Of a stretch of DNA of 64,000 nt, positions 44,946 to 58,115 are shown piece by piece (position 1 is the stretch's first letter; each line of letters starts with the position of its first letter). The stretch lies in contig NW_004454156.1 of NCBI RefSeq assembly GCF_000283155.1, positions 35,850,271 to 35,914,270 of the forward strand, read 5' to 3'. A program made the position numbers and the translations under genes. The stretch is from Ceratotherium simum simum. Lineage: Eukaryota; Chordata; Mammalia; Perissodactyla; Rhinocerotidae. The notes beneath the pieces were generated by a model. The model was not told where the DNA came from and ran no database searches. It saw only the letters and a list, made by a program, of their open reading frames with translations.

Positions 44946-45779
44946 TGTAACAAAAATATTTGTCGATGTATAAGAATTATTTCTACAGAACAGATTCCTG
45001 GAAATGGTATTATTTAACCAAAGGGTACAAACACTTTAGGACTCTTGATAGATATTGATAAATTGCTTTTCACAAATTTGTATCAATTTACCTGCCTATC
45101 AGCAGTACAGTACCAAAAATTAATATATTTTTAACTTTTTTTTTAATTTGAGAGATGATAGTATTTAAACATTAAATTTTAGGGGTTTTTTTTACTAATA
45201 GGTTGATGGAAAGTTTTTTTTAATTTATTTTTTTTACCCCATATGTTTAACTGCTATTCATAGTTCCTCTTGTTTGAATTTGTCTACTTTTGACTTCTGT
45301 TCCGTTTTCTAACATGGTCTTAGTATTTATCTGATCAATTTATATGAGCTGTATATAATATTGATACTTTATTATTTTTGCATTTTCAACTTGTTTTTAA
45401 TTTATTGATTTTTAAAATGAACTCAGATTACCCTTTAAATTAAAAATATGAAGATATTAAAACAAAAGAATATATATAGCATATTTGTACAGTTTAAAGA
45501 TTGGTAATAAATTGAACACCTGTGTACCCCCTACTCAGATTAAAAAGTAGAATATTTTTGACGGCATCTGTGTGCAACTCTCCAATCCCATCCTTCCCGA
45601 GTCTTGGTGTTACCAAAGTTTGAATTTCATGTCTTGCTTTTCTTTATAGTTTTACCAGGTACATATGAATCCCTAAATATAATATTGCTTGATTTTGCCT
45701 ATTTTCAGCTTGTGTGTCAGTGCAATCATAATCAAGCTTCTATAACTTGTGGTAAGGCCAGTTCTCTATATATAAGGTC

Positions 45780-46110
45780 TCCACAGGTAAGTTTATGTCT
45801 GGGTTATCTAGTCTGTTCTGTTGGTCTATTTGTCTCTGGGTTAATGCCACAAAGTCTTTAATGTTACAGCTTTATAATAAGTCTTAATATTCAGTAGGAC
45901 AAATCTCTATGTCTGTTCTTCAGGAGTGTCTCGGCACTTTGCCCTTCCATCTAAATGCTAGAAGAAACTTGTCAAGTTCAATGAAAAAAACCCGATGGGG
46001 TCACAATTCAGAATTGCACTGAATCTATAAATCACCTCCAGAGAACTGACACCTTTAGGATGTCCTGTTTATGAAAAAGATATGTCTTCCCATGGATATT
46101 TGTGGTAGAC
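45780..46110 (-). mobile_element. L1 ORF2 fragment, decayed
   Basis: CTGTTCTGTTGGTCTATTTG, ACAGCTTTATAATAAGTCTT and CACTGAATCTATAAATCACC are antisense L1 ORF2 sequence. No open frame. Confidence 0.65.
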
Positions 46111-47030
46111 AGATTTTGCTGTTTGTTTCTGATGGCTCTCACTTATGGTGGTTTGTTTCCTCAGGTGTTTTATGATTTTTGGTTGTGAGGTCAAGTTCTC
46201 TGGAATTTAGTGGGAATTCTCTGAAGCCTGAGTTTAAAGTGTGTCCCAACAAAGAGAAATTTTTTTGTACCTGCTAAGTGCTTGGGAGCATTGACAATCT
46301 GGGACCACTTAAGGTAAGTTTTCAGATTGGGGGGTTTCAGGCCATACAGGCAGTGTAAATGCCCACGATTTATGTGAGAGCCCATGGTTTGTGGTTAGGA
46401 TATCTCTGCGCTAAGACAGATAAGGATCTCCCCTTGACATTTTGCTGGGGGAGTTTTTTTCCTTAGATCATCCATTTAGTGGGTCATCTTTAGAGCATTC
46501 TAGTTTTATTTGAGGGTCTCTGTTCTGATCTCTTATCTTGTGAAAGACTCAGGCTTTTCTCCTGCTGCCCTCATAAGGAGGTTTTTTAAAGCTCAAGTAT
46601 TAGGTCACTAGGGATCCACAGATGCCCCAGGGCAAACACTCACCACTTACTTCTCTGGTGGTTTGCCATCTCCTTGGATTTCCTTTATATGGCAGCCAGC
46701 TCCACCAGGCATTTAAAAAACTGTTGTGTGTTTTTTTAAAAAAATACTTTATCCAGCATTTTTAGGTGTTCTTTACTGGGAGAGTTACTCTGGACTTGCA
46801 CGCTACCACATGCTAAAAATTAAAGTCCTTGATCACTTTTTGATTTTTTTCCTAAAATCTCAATGTTTTATGATGTTGGGCTTTTTAAATTATGAAATAT
46901 TTTAGATATACAAAGGTGTATAGAATATTATAATGAATTTCCATCCAGCTTAATAAATAAATATCACAAATACATTGTTTGCTATGACTTTAACAATATG
47001 GAAATCCAGTAAGCATGCAGTTTCCTTCTC
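46111..47030. other. Intergenic, nothing recognised
   Basis: AT-rich with possible LINE remains. No gene. Confidence 0.5.
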
Positions 47031-47035
47031 TCAGA

Positions 47036-48105
47036 ATACCACGGTAGTTAAGAACTCTGGCTCTGGAGTCAGAAAGCCCTGGGTTCTGATCTGATCTCAA
47101 GCACTGGAGAACGCACCTTTCCAGAAGTCTGCCCAGACTACTGGCCTCCTTCTCTGAGAACTGCCCCCAGGAGTGTGCCCTACAGTCATGTTTATATTAT
47201 GTGACTGCCTGACTGGACATATGTAATTGGATCAGAGGAGGAAACAAGGTTAATCGAATTCTCTCTTGTAACGTTTAGAATTGTGACCACTTGGATGTAG
47301 AATAAGTGAACTTGCAAGCTGGGGGGGCATCTACATTTGGCCACATGCATATGGAGACGCAGAGCATACGCCTGGCGCAGAGAAAAGAATGAAACAGAAG
47401 GAAGAAGACATGCAGAGAACGAGGCAAGAGACCTTGAGGAAGGAAGATAGAAAGGAAGAGAGATGAACTCCTAACCACAAAAGTACCCTCACATGAATTC
47501 TGGGCGTTCACACTGCTCCTAACAGGTTTCTGTTGCCTGACTCAAGTCCATCTTGATGCCTGATGTTACTTCCTGACCCTTGGGTTCCTGATAACACTCC
47601 TTTGTTCTTAAATTTTCTTTTTGTGTAGGAGGGGGAGCTTAATTTAGCTCAAGTGGGTTTCTATTGCTTGCAATACCTGATTTTAACAATTGTTTACTAG
47701 CTGTGTACCTTTAGGCAAGTTATTTAACCTCCTAGCCTCACTTTCTTCATTGGTAAAATGGGATAGTAAGAATATCTACTTGTGGAGCCGGCCAGGTGGC
47801 CTGGAGGGTAAGTTCGTGTGCTCTGCTGCGCCGGCCCGGGGTTCGCCAGTTTGGATCCTGGCAGTGGACCTACTCAACGCTCATCAAGCCATGCTAAGGC
47901 AGAGTCCCATATAGAAGAGCTCCAACTCTACAACTATGATATACAACTATGTACTGGGACTTTGGGGAGAAAATCAAAAAAAAGAATATCTACTTGCCAG
48001 GGTTGTGGTAAGGATCACATAGGTTAATATATGAAAAGTGTTTAACAAAGTGCTTGGCATGTGGTGTGTTCTCAATACATTAGACGTTATTTTTATTATT
48101 GAATT
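47036..48105 (+). repeat. MIR split by a larger insert and an ERE
   Basis: The MIR 5' part (AGAACTCTGGCTCTGGAGTC) is at 47036-47100 and the continuation (TTTACTAGCTGTGTACCTTT) begins near 47680, running past the ERE to GTGCTTGGCATGTGGTGTG and beyond. About 570 bp of unrelated, probably LTR-type sequence sits between the two parts. Confidence 0.6.
47783..47981 (+). repeat. ERE SINE, divergent hybrid subtype
   Basis: Head GAGCCGGCCAGGTGGCCTGG and the end CTACAACTATGATATACAAC with TGGGACTTTGGGG. Lacks the TGTTAGCTCAGGG body. Exact 15-bp target duplication AAGAATATCTACTTG (47768-47782 and 47982-47996). Confidence 0.93.
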
Positions 48106-48708
48106 TTTTCCAGGCAGGCTGCCACTATGCTGAGTACAGGACACTCTGTGACACCACCAAAAATTATAAAACACTTCTATATCACGACTTGCCGCCTAGA
48201 TCCAGATCCACTCCTGGTCTTACCATCCTCTAAAACAGGGATCTATACCACTCTAAGCACTTTCCTGGGAGGCTGCAGTGGGTGCCCGGAACAGTGGAGG
48301 GGGATTTCAATGGGAGGAAGTGGTCAAATGTTTCTCCAGGGGGACCCTCAGACTGCAGCTGAGACAGGGCTGGCCCCTTGTCCTTTAGGGGCTGGGAATC
48401 TGTGAAGGTTGGAAGCTGTTAACAGGAGTGGCTTGATGGCTGCCAAAGGCTCAGAGGCATGTTTCCTGGTATTAGTAGAGCCCAATTCCCATTTGAGGAC
48501 TCTTGGCTTAGACTGGTGACTGTTAAACACAAGTAATCAGGTAGTGATCATTGGTGAATTAGCAGACTGTGCTGCTGTTGACACCTGTTTCCCTAAGGAA
48601 GCTTTCTATCTAGTGTACTGGCAGTTAGTGTGCTCATGCAAGACTGTTATCACTAACGTCAAAGGATGTAAAATGGGTCTAGAGAAGAGAGTTCTACAAG
48701 CACGTCAC
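48106..48708. other. Intergenic, nothing recognised
   Basis: No repeat or gene that I can support. Confidence 0.5.
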
Positions 48709-50705
48709 TTTTTTTCTTCCAGCTTTATTGAGATATAATTGACATATAACATTGTGTAAGTTTAAGGTGTGCAGCAAGATGATTTGATACATGTATATAC
48801 TGCTAAATGATTACCACAATAACGTTAGTTAACACCTCCATCACTTCACATAGTTTTTTTGTGTGTGTGTGGTGAGAACATTTAAGACCTACTCTGTTAG
48901 CAACTTGCAAGTACACAATACAGTATTGTTACCTATAGTCACTGTGCTTTACATTAGATTCCCAGAACTTATTCATTTTAAAACTGGAAGTTTGTACCTT
49001 TTGACCAACATCTCCCCACCTCCCCCACCCCCCAGCCCCTGGTACCCACCAATCCACTCTCTGTTTCTATGAATTAGATTTTTTAGATTCCACATATAAG
49101 TGAGATCATCTGCTATTTGTCTTCCTCTGTCTGATTTATTTCACTTAGCATAATGCCTTCAAGGTCCATCCATGTTGTCGCACATAGCAGGATTTCTTTC
49201 TTTTTTATCTCTGAGCATTTCATTGCATGTATATACCACATCTTCTTTACCCATTCATCTGTTGACAGACACAGGTTTTTCCATGTCTTAGCTATTGTGA
49301 ATAATGCTGCAATGAATGTGGAAGTCCAGATATTTCTTTCAGATAAAGATTTGATTTCCTTTAAATATATACCCAGAAGTGGAATTGCTGGATCATATAT
49401 GTAGTAGTTCTATTTTTAATTTTTTGAGGAGCTTCTATACTGTTTTCTATAGTGGCTGTACCTATTTACATTCCTACCAACAGTGCGCAAGGGTTCTCTT
49501 TTCTCCATATCCTCACCCGGCACTTGTTATCTCTTGTCTCTTTGATAATAACCATTATAACAGGTGTGATATCTCACTGTGGTTTTGATTTGCATTTCCC
49601 TGATGATTAGTGATGTTGAGTATCTTTTCATGTACCTGTTGGTCATTTGTTTGTCTTTTTTTGAAAAATGTCTATTCAGACCCTCTGCCCATTTTTTAAT
49701 CGAATTATTTGGTTTTTTTGCTATTGAGTTGCATGAGTTCTTTATATATTTTGGATATTAATCAGATAGATGGTTTGCAAATATTTTTTCCCATTCCATA
49801 GGTTGTCTTTTCACTTTGTTGATGGTTTCTTTTGCTGTGCAGAAGCTTTTTAGTTTGATGTAGTCCCACTTGTTTATTTTTGCTTTTGTTCCTTGTGCTT
49901 TTGGTGTCATATTCAAAAAATTGTTGCCAAGACCAATATCAAGGAGTTTTATCCTTATGTTTTCATCTAGAAGTTCTATGGTTTCAGGTCTTACCTTGAA
50001 GTCTGTAATCCATTTTGAGTTAATTTTCATGGGTGGTGTAAGATAGGGACTCAATTTCATTCTTTTGCGTTTGATTATCCAGTTTTCCCAACACCATTTA
50101 TTGAAGAGACTATCTTTCCCTATTAAGCATTCTTGGCTCCCTTGTCAAATATTAGTTGATCATATATGCATAGTTTTTTTTTCTGGGCTCTCGATTCTGT
50201 TCCATTGGTTTATGTGTCTATTTTTATGCTGGTACCATACTCTTTTGATTACTATAGGTTTGTAACATAGTTTGAAACCAGGAAGTGTGATGCCTCCAGC
50301 TTTGTTCTTCTTTCTCAGGATTGTGGGCTATTTGGGGTCTTTTGTGGTTCCATATAAATTTTAGGATTGTTTGTTCTATTTCTGTGAAAAATGTCATTGG
50401 AATTTTGATGGGGATTGCACTGAATCTATAGACGGTTTTTGGTAGTATGGACATTTTAACAATATTAATTCTTCCAATCCATTAACATGGGCTATCCTTC
50501 CATTTATTTGTGTCTTCTCAATTTCTTTCATCAAAGTCTATGGTTTTCAGTGTACAGATCTTTCACCTCCTTGGTTAAATTTATTCTATGTATTTTATTG
50601 TTTTTGATGCTCTTGGAAAGGTATTTTTTCTTTATTTCTTTTTCAGATGTTTGGTTGTTGGTGTATATAAATGCAATTGATTTTTGTATGATTTTGTATC
50701 CTGAG
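48709..50705 (-). mobile_element. 5'-truncated L1, 2 kb, with broken ORF2 C-terminus
   Basis: The 3' UTR lies at the left (CCAGCTTTATTGAGATATAA), the ORF2 remains at the right. Minus-strand pieces at 49758-50060 (including [18 protein letters not shown]), 50224-50454 ([19 protein letters not shown]) and 50531-50713 (NLTKEVKDLYTENHRL) are consecutive parts of the ORF2 C-terminal region, separated by stops and frameshifts. GCACGTCAC at the left and GCATATCAT at the right, differing only by transitions, may be a decayed target duplication. Confidence 0.88.
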
Positions 50706-50713
50706 CATATCAT
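49758..50713 (-). pseudogene. L1 ORF2 C-terminal remnant
   Basis: In ordinary L1 the ORF2 protein carries endonuclease, reverse transcriptase and a cysteine-rich C-terminal domain. Only the region downstream of the reverse transcriptase core is present, in at least three frames. No activity is possible. Confidence 0.85.
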
Positions 50714-50753
50714 TTTTCAAAGGTTTAACACATCCTTTTAAAACTGTATTTCA

Positions 50754-50996
50754 GGGGCCGGCCCCGTGGCTTAGCGGTTAAGTGTGCGCCCTCTGCTGCT
50801 GGCAGCCCGGGTTCGGATCCCGGGCGCACACTGACACACCGCTTGTCAGGCCATGCTGTGGTGGTGTCCCACATAAAGTGGAGGAAGATTGGCACAGATG
50901 TTAGCTCAGGGCCAGTCTTCCTCAGCAAAAAGAGGAGGATTGGTGTGGATGTTAGCTCAGGGCTGATCTTCCTCACAAAAAAAAAAAAAAAAGCAA
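50754..50996 (+). repeat. ERE SINE, hybrid head subtype
   Basis: Head GGGGCCGGCCCCGTGGCTTA like the short subtype, body GTCCCACATAAAGTGGAGGA and duplicated ATGTTAGCTCAGGGC blocks like the other. No clear target duplication was found. Confidence 0.92.
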
Positions 50997-52178
50997 ATGT
51001 GGCTAATCAAGATGGGTGTGTGGCTACTGGAGACTGAAACCGGGAGGGGAAAGCAAAGTTTCCCGTCCTCCCAGCTTCTCTCTGACTTGGACAGTACAGT
51101 CTTGCATGAGAAGAGGGCTGAGGGGGTGGGTGTGGGACACCGCCATGAATCTGCTCAGTGTAACAGCCTGGAGTCCTTGTCCACTTCTGGCCACCCCAGG
51201 CTCTCATCTCTCCTTATCTAGGGACCAGAGAAAAAACATTGTGAGATCTTTGAGAAACCCTCCTCTTCTGTGGCAGCCAGAGATTCAAGAGGGTTCGTGG
51301 GGGCAGAGCCAGGGGGCATAACAGGCAGGCCCAAAAGAGGCGCCCTAGGGAGCACTCTGCAGCAAGGGGCCCAAGGGCATGAGGTAAGTTGGAGATAGCC
51401 AGCTGTTAAACATTTAGAAGCACACGCTGAATAGAGGCCTGTGCTGGGACAAAGAGCTGTGTACATAGAGACTTCATGACTAGAAGCAAAAGGACAAAAC
51501 CACCAACTCCATCAGTGGTGGCAGCACAATACCCCAAATGGCCAGAAAGGAAGGAACATTTGCACTCAGAGTTCATTATCCAGGGATAAGACCAAACTAG
51601 TCCTTTCACAGCCGAGACAAGCAAGGATCCTAGACACACCTGGATCGGAGGCCCCTCTCCCCTACGGCCCCAGAATCCTGCAATCCCTTATCACTGAGCC
51701 ACCATCCTCAGGATGTCACTGAGCATCTATCCCCATGACTGAGTCCTCCAAGAGACTGTTTAAAACCCGAGACTGAGAGATTTTTGACTGGCTAGTTCAG
51801 CAATTTTCATGTTTAACTAAAGAAAGTGAAGCTTGACAAAATCTCCTTGGGCAGTAGAAAAATGAATTTTTACAGGAGCTGAGATTCTTCTATTTACTGA
51901 AAGAGGAGAAAAGTTTGTTTAAAAAATGGTGAGAAACTGTTTTAGACTAGAGGATAGATACTTCTACTTTCTGTAGACCTCATGATTATGTTATTCTTGA
52001 TCTGGTATAAATTAGACTCTGACTGGGGAAGAACTAAATACACACATACCAAAGGATACGTTATTCTCCGTACCAAAAAAATTATCATTAAATTTGTAAA
52101 TAGTGTCTTAGTAATAGTGCTGATAGAGGGTGGGCTAAGGTCAAGAAGGTCTGTTGTATCCATTACTTGGTGCTGTTT
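50997..52178. other. Intergenic, largely non-repetitive
   Basis: The left half (to about 51700) is GC-richer than its surroundings but shows no exon structure. The overlapping short open frames have no known domains. Confidence 0.45.
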
Positions 52179-52194
52179 AAAAATAGTGATTTTA

Positions 52195-52416
52195 GGGGCC
52201 GGCCCGGTGGCTTAGCGGTTAAGTGCACGCGCTCCGCTGCTGGCGGCCCGGGTTCGGATCCCGGGCTCGCACCGACGCACCGCTTCTCCGGCCATGCTGA
52301 GGCCGCGTCCCACATACAGCAACTAGAAGGATGTGCAGCTATGACATACAACTATCTGCTGGGGCTTTGGGGGAAAAAATAAATAAATAAAATCTTTAAA
52401 AAAAAATAAAAAAAAT
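52195..52416 (+). repeat. ERE SINE, short subtype, near consensus
   Basis: Very clean copy: GGGGCCGGCCCGGTGGCTTA, GGTTCGGATCCCGGGCTCGC, CACATACAGCAACTAGAAGG, A-rich tail. Exact 16-bp target duplication AAAAATAGTGATTTTA (52179-52194 and 52417-52432). Probably one of the younger insertions here. Confidence 0.96.
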
Positions 52417-52432
52417 AAAAATAGTGATTTTA

Positions 52433-52935
52433 CATTTATACAGGGCCATTTTGACCTGGCTACATCAAAATGACTGTTTAAAAATGTCCTGCTTCCGAAT
52501 TGTGTCCTATTTGGTCTTCTAACCACAGTCTATCTTCACCACCCTACTCCCTGCTCCTTAAAATTTCAGCCTAAGGAAGACGGGAGCGTTTGCCAATGGC
52601 ACTAATCACTAAGGATCCATTCATAAACAACCATGACAACATGCTTTTAAGAAGCAGTAGGAACAGAGGTGAAGCCTATGCAAATTCTTTTTCTTCATTA
52701 CATTTTTACGGGTATAATTTTAAAAATTCTAGGCATTCAGCACTTGTATACGACTGATAATACCCTTTCGCTGGCTGGACAATGTGAAAATACTATAGCA
52801 TAGAATAGGAACTAAAGGACAATTCTACTTTTTGCAGTAAAATCCCTTATATGCCTGACATGTTGTGGTTTTCTTCTGCAAAAGAGGTAGGAGGTAGAGT
52901 AGGGAAGCAGGGAGAAAAGAAGAAGTCAGGAGATT
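52433..52935. other. Intergenic, nothing recognised
   Basis: No supportable feature. Confidence 0.5.
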
Positions 52936-52936
52936 G

Positions 52937-53050
52937 ATTCATTCAATTAACAAATATTTATTGATGCTACTATATTCCAGATACTGTTGATAGAACAGAG
53001 ATCCCTACAAAGATCCTGTTTGGATCTTGAGTTCTAGTAAGACAGAGCTG
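52937..53050 (-). repeat. L2 fragment
   Basis: TTCATTCAATTAACAAATAT, TTTATTGATGCTACTATATT and CCAGATACTGTTGATAG: antisense L2 3' end. Confidence 0.6.
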
Positions 53051-53639
53051 AATAAGGTTTCATCACAGGGTGTGTTGGACATGAGTATGCACAAGGACAA
53101 GTTCACTAGGCTTCTTGTAACCACAATTGGAACTTGTTGTAGCTATTAATTACATACATTCACCTATGAGAATTCCTAGAGCAACCGTGGTGGTGCTGTT
53201 CTTGATGCTGTTGTGAGCCAACATTCACCATATACAAGAAGGTGTGTAGAAACCCAAAAACTTAAGTTAGAGGGGAGAAATAAGGCTGAAAAATGTCATA
53301 TAAGTTTATAGTCTTAGCCACACATTTTAGTTGCACTACGGATTCTTCCTGTGTTTTATTACAGGAAAGACAATTAAGTGATGTCAGCTATGGAAAGGCT
53401 AAACTCTTGCAGTCTAGGAGAAAGACACCAGAATCTTCACCTTTAGGTTCAAGAACATTTTCTAGGTCTTTCTTCTGATATATTGCCACCTAAAAATTAT
53501 TTATGACCTTGTGACATGTTAGATAACAAGCTCCATGAAAGTGTACATTCTAGAGAAGTACATTTTGATTTGAAGACTGTGGTAGACACTGTTAGTTACC
53601 TATTCAACGAACATTTCCCTTTTCTTTCTTGTTGAAATA
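53051..53639. other. Intergenic, nothing recognised
   Basis: No supportable feature. Confidence 0.5.
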
Positions 53640-54040
53640 ATCCTGATTTTGTTAAGGCGTCAATGGCTCATCCTAGTGTAGATATGAGCTTTCCAGGCAA
53701 AACCGTGGTGGTGGTAGTGGTGCATGTGATATGGTTCTGGCCAATAAGATGATATAATGGAGACAGACGTAGCTGGCACCATCTTTGGCCCTTTCATTCC
53801 CTCTCCTGCCTTGAACAGGATATGATGCCTGAAAGCGCAACAGCCATCTTGGGCCATGAGGGAAAGAGTGAGAAAATCACAGAGGTACCATCTTTGACAT
53901 AATTGAGATATTGAACCAATGCCTGCAGCTGCTACTTCCAACTCTTTGTTACGTGAGAGAAATAAACTATTTGGCTATTTGTTTAAGCCATTAGTCTGGT
54001 TTTATGTTACTCGCAACTGAATGTAATCCTAGCTGATATG
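53640..54040 (+). repeat. Old interspersed repeat 3' end, class uncertain
   Basis: TTCTGGCCAATAAGATGATA, CAACAGCCATCTTGGGCCAT, GAGAGAAATAAACTATTTGG and GTAATCCTAGCTGATATGAG are in the order of a common ancient LINE- or LTR-derived repeat. Confidence 0.5.
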
Positions 54041-55200
54041 AGACTTTGTGGGCATAGTACTGCTAATTCTGCTGCTCAAACATCCTCACAAGCAGTGACT
54101 GTAACTAGACTTTACTCTTTCCAGGGTGAAGAACTCTCTAGTTTCCAACACCTAAATTTCATTTTGCTCTGTTTGTTTTGGGATACGTCTTTCATGTTGC
54201 AGGTTCTCCTCAAATGTCTGGATTCCTTGGCTGGCCATTAATTTTTAAGACTGACTCATAAAAAAGTTCTTTGGAAGCTCTGGGTACATTGACAAGGTTT
54301 GTTGCCAGAAGGGCTTTGCTGTAGGATGACTGGGTAGTGAACCAGCCTTATTATTGAGAGGCCCTCTAATGTCAGTGTCTGGAGGTCTTTTCTCTGAGAC
54401 TGTCCAGTTTCTCCAGAGAAGATTCTCCAATTGATTGGGCAGGGTGGGAGGTAGGTATATGCTTGGTTGTTGGCACTCTGGGAGCAGGAAAGGGACATGC
54501 CTGAGGCTTCCATAGTTCAGTATATAGCTTCTTGCATAATACATCACTCTTCAACTCTCTGACTTGTCCTTGGCCTGCATGTGGCTTAGTCTCCAAGTCA
54601 AACCCTCTTGGGTTAATTCTTCCAAAGTATGAACCTCCATTCTCCTGTGGAGTGGTGAGTGGAAAAGGGAATATTTGTCTGGCTTCTTAGAGTTGGGAAG
54701 GGGACCTGGGACTAGAGATCCAACCGTTTTCCACACCGATAGTCCACCAATTCCACTAATTTTAGAGTCACACCTCCTCGTCTACATTTTGTGGTCCTTG
54801 CTGCCTCCAAGCACTGAGACTCTCGGTTTTTAGCTTATTATTCATTGGAATTCCCCTCTGAAATGCTTAGATTTCAATTTCCTCTGTTCTTTTAAGATAG
54901 TTATTACTTCTCCATTCATATTCCTTCTTCCATAAGTTTGTTGAATATTCTTTGTTTCTGTTTCCTTTCCAACTTGTTAATGGGGGCTCATAGCTTTTTA
55001 CTACATATTCCTTTACTCTTATTTTACTGGTGTTTGGGAGGAGGAACAGGCTTGTGGGCACTCTTCCATGTCTTCCTTCCTTCTTCTAGTTAACCTGATT
55101 TTGAATACCAGGAATTATAGCAGTGAGCATCTCAATAATTGGCTGTGGGAATGAAAACCCCTAAGAAGGGTTTGTTACTTCAGCAGATTGTGGCAGGAGC
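54041..55200. other. Intergenic, nothing recognised
   Basis: Several overlapping minus-strand open frames (54245-54736), none with a recognisable family signature. Confidence 0.45.
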
Positions 55201-56350
55201 TTGAATCACCTTCTAGTGAAAGAAACCCTGCCCAAACAGGCTTATGTGAAAGAAGAATTTATTGGCTCATGAAAGTTGGGAGGTTCAGGGAGTTGAATGA
55301 ATAATTTTGGTTTAAAAGAAAAATTCAGAGAGATAATCTATTATGTAGGAGGAAGAAAAGCTATCTACATTAGTTAGTAGAAGTAAAATAAGTTAAGTTA
55401 GTAAGCTCAGGGCAAAGTGAACATGTCAGCTGGAAGTTGTGGAAGGAGAAACAAAACAAGGAGAGAAATGGGCAGGAACTGCAGAACGTCTATGTTTTTG
55501 TGAACACAAAAGCAAGTGGAGCGAAGAACACAGTGGGAGTTGAACCTGGTATTGGTTCAAGCTGCACTCAAGTTGTGATGTGCCCTTTCCCCACAGTTGT
55601 CCTGGCAATGGAACACTCTTTATGATAATGACAAAGACCACATGCAGATGAAGTAAATAACAATTACAGGCAAAGCTACAGGTAGTCTAACTAACTGAAC
55701 TTTGGGAGACTATCTGGAGAGGGGTTTGGGAGTGATTTAGAGAGAAGTTTTGGAATTGATTTGACCACCGATAAAAAAGGAATATCATGAGGAAAATAAT
55801 TTGTTTGTAAAAAGGATTATCTAGATCCTGTGGGCTTAAGAGAGCTTCTAGGTACCTCCATCCTATTGTCTTTCTCCCTGACTTTGGTTAAAGTTAGTGA
55901 AGATAATGAATCACGTGCTTACATATTCTTATTGTCTCATCAGTTGTTTCATTGGCACCACTATCTAGAAGGAAACCCCAGGAACTTGGGACTGGGAAAT
56001 GGGGGGAGTTTTTACTGCTGGTGAGCTAGGTAAATTGTTCTGGGATTGGGGCAATTGAGCCTACTGCTCCAGAGTGGATGGTAGGAGAAGAAAGGGGAGT
56101 TAACATGGAGCCGGCTTCAAACATAATTGGATCCAGGGGCTCAAATGATGTCATCAGGGCTGTCTCCCTATCTCCCAGCTCTGTTTATCTCTTGTAGTTT
56201 CATTCTGGGCTTCTCCAGTCCTAGACACCAATGCTCCCAATTTAGCAAATCCAGCAAAAAGAGCAGTCTTTCCCAAAAGCTCTGACAAAAAATTGGAGGT
56301 GATTCTGGCATGTTCTCCTAGGTCACATATACATTTCTGAAACAAGCAAT
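55201..56350 (+). repeat. Ancient interspersed repeat, two parts
   Basis: The left piece (GTGAAAGAAGAATTTATTGG, CTCATGAAAGTTGGGAGG) and the right piece (AATTGGATCCAGGGGCTCAA, ATGATGTCATCAGGGCTGTC) are consecutive parts of the old repeat also seen at 19615. The middle (about 55300-56100) is unassigned and may be a later insertion. Confidence 0.45.
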
Positions 56351-57809
56351 GACACTAAGGAAACGGGAAACTCTGGTTGGCCTGGCCTGGTCATTTGCGC
56401 ACTCTTGTGATGATGGCTGTGTGGCCCTGAGTAAGAGTTCAACCCCACCGAAGACCCTAAGACACCTGGATTGAGTTCCTCACAGGAAAGCAGAGTTCCA
56501 TTATAAGGGGGAGGAACCAGACTGTTAAAAATGAGAGGTGTCCATAACAGGTTCATTTACCACTGATGGATTATAATCTTAGCCTTGTGTGCTGGCCAGC
56601 ATGGCCCCCCTAAGAGATTACATCATTTGATGTAAAACATTGTAAACTTCTAGGATGAACGTGGAACCAATTTGTTCTACGTAATTTTAAGTAAATTTTA
56701 ATTTGGTGTGATGATCATAGTACCTGCAGAAATGATGTTATTACAGTCTCATTCTTTAGGCTTCATAAACACCACCTTAAAAATCTGGTAGCTGTGAACA
56801 TAGAGACCATGGCAGTGGCTAACAGTGGAGGAACAACTTTAGAGTAGAGGATGTACCCCATTGGCTTGTCAATGCCCAGCCTCCTCTGACCTAGTCTTCA
56901 TCTCATTGCCCTTCATTATCAAAAGTGTTTAATCCAATTTATTGGAATTTTTTTCCCTGCTGGAAAAGAATTTAATGGGTACTGTCTGTATGTTATACCT
57001 AAAAATGGCTACGTATGAGAAATAATGATTTGCTTTATGTATAGTCAACTTTTCCAAAATATTTGTCTTACAAACTGAGGAATACCTATAGAATATAAAA
57101 CTGGGAACTGGTGAGGTATTTTTTGTAAATCAGATGTAGTCTGATATTTATATAAATTTATACAAATGTTGACAATGGTTTTATTCTTTCCTAATCCTAC
57201 AGTGTTAAGAATAGCCTACACTCTCTTTGTTCTATATTATATGCTTGCCATATTGAGTCAGCACATGTTCATAACTGAGGTTCTATTTCTTGTGCTCATA
57301 TCCATTAACGACAGAATGAATGCTGTAAAGTATTCTGCAAATGATAGATGCTGTAATCCCTAATACATTTTTTATAAAATTGGGCATTGTCAAAATATTT
57401 TCAGTAACTTTCCTATGGAAGCCAAACATACATTAAGTTCTTACTCAAATCCAGTGATGGGGATCAGTGATGAAATAATTCTGAATTCACTTTTTTTTTC
57501 TTGTACAAAGTTTCCTTTGAAATCAGTGGCAATTCTGAATGTGAGGTAGCTCCAAAAAGCATTCTGCAGAATAAGAATCACGTCCAGTTTTAATGAGTCA
57601 TTCTGTCCTTCTTCCCCATCTGAATCACATATCAATTTGGCTTGCTGAGTATTTTAAAAAATGATTTTGCAATCATCTACATAAAGTTTCTTTTGATGAT
57701 ATGATTATAAGAAGAAGATTAAAATTATTTCTAATAATGAAATGTATAATAATCTTTAAAGATGAAAACTCCTTAGAGGAGTTTGTGAATCATAACAGTA
57801 CTCAATTTT
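56351..57809. other. Intergenic, nothing recognised
   Basis: AT-rich, no supportable gene or repeat family. Confidence 0.5.
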
Positions 57810-57825
57810 AACTCTCAATATTTTT

Positions 57826-58029
57826 TTTTTTTAATTTTATTTATTCATTCCCCCAAAGCCCCAGTAGATGGTTGTATGTCATAGCTGTACATCCTTCTAG
57901 TTGCTGTATGTGGGACGCGGCCTCAGCATGGCCGGAGAGGCGGTGCATCGGTGCGCGCCCAGGATCCGAACCCGGGCCGCCAGCAGCAGAGCACGTGCAC
58001 TTAACCGCTAAGCCACGGGGCCGGCCCCA
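57826..58029 (-). repeat. ERE SINE, short subtype
   Basis: Antisense: CCCCCAAAGCCCCAGTAGAT to CGGGGCCGGCCCC. Exact 16-bp target duplication AACTCTCAATATTTTT (57810-57825 and 58030-58045). Confidence 0.96.
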
Positions 58030-58115
58030 AACTCTCAATATTTTTATTGCAAAAATATTAAAGAGAATGTTTAAAAGTTTCAATAACTTCATTACTCTAT
58101 TAAAAATGCCTTTTT

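Larger units (their letters stand above)
44200..45120 (-). mobile_element. Old L1 3' fragment, interrupted by ERE and MIR
   Basis: Left part GGACAGTTAGGTTGTTGCCA and right parts GATTCCTGGAAATGGTATTA and GCCTATCAGCAGTACAG are antisense L1M 3' pieces. Confidence 0.5.

Noticed and set aside
50705..50754. Chimeric L1-ERE retrotransposition at the L1 5' end
   Set aside because: The elements are in opposite orientations and about 50 bp of non-L1 sequence separates them, so a template-switch origin is not supported.
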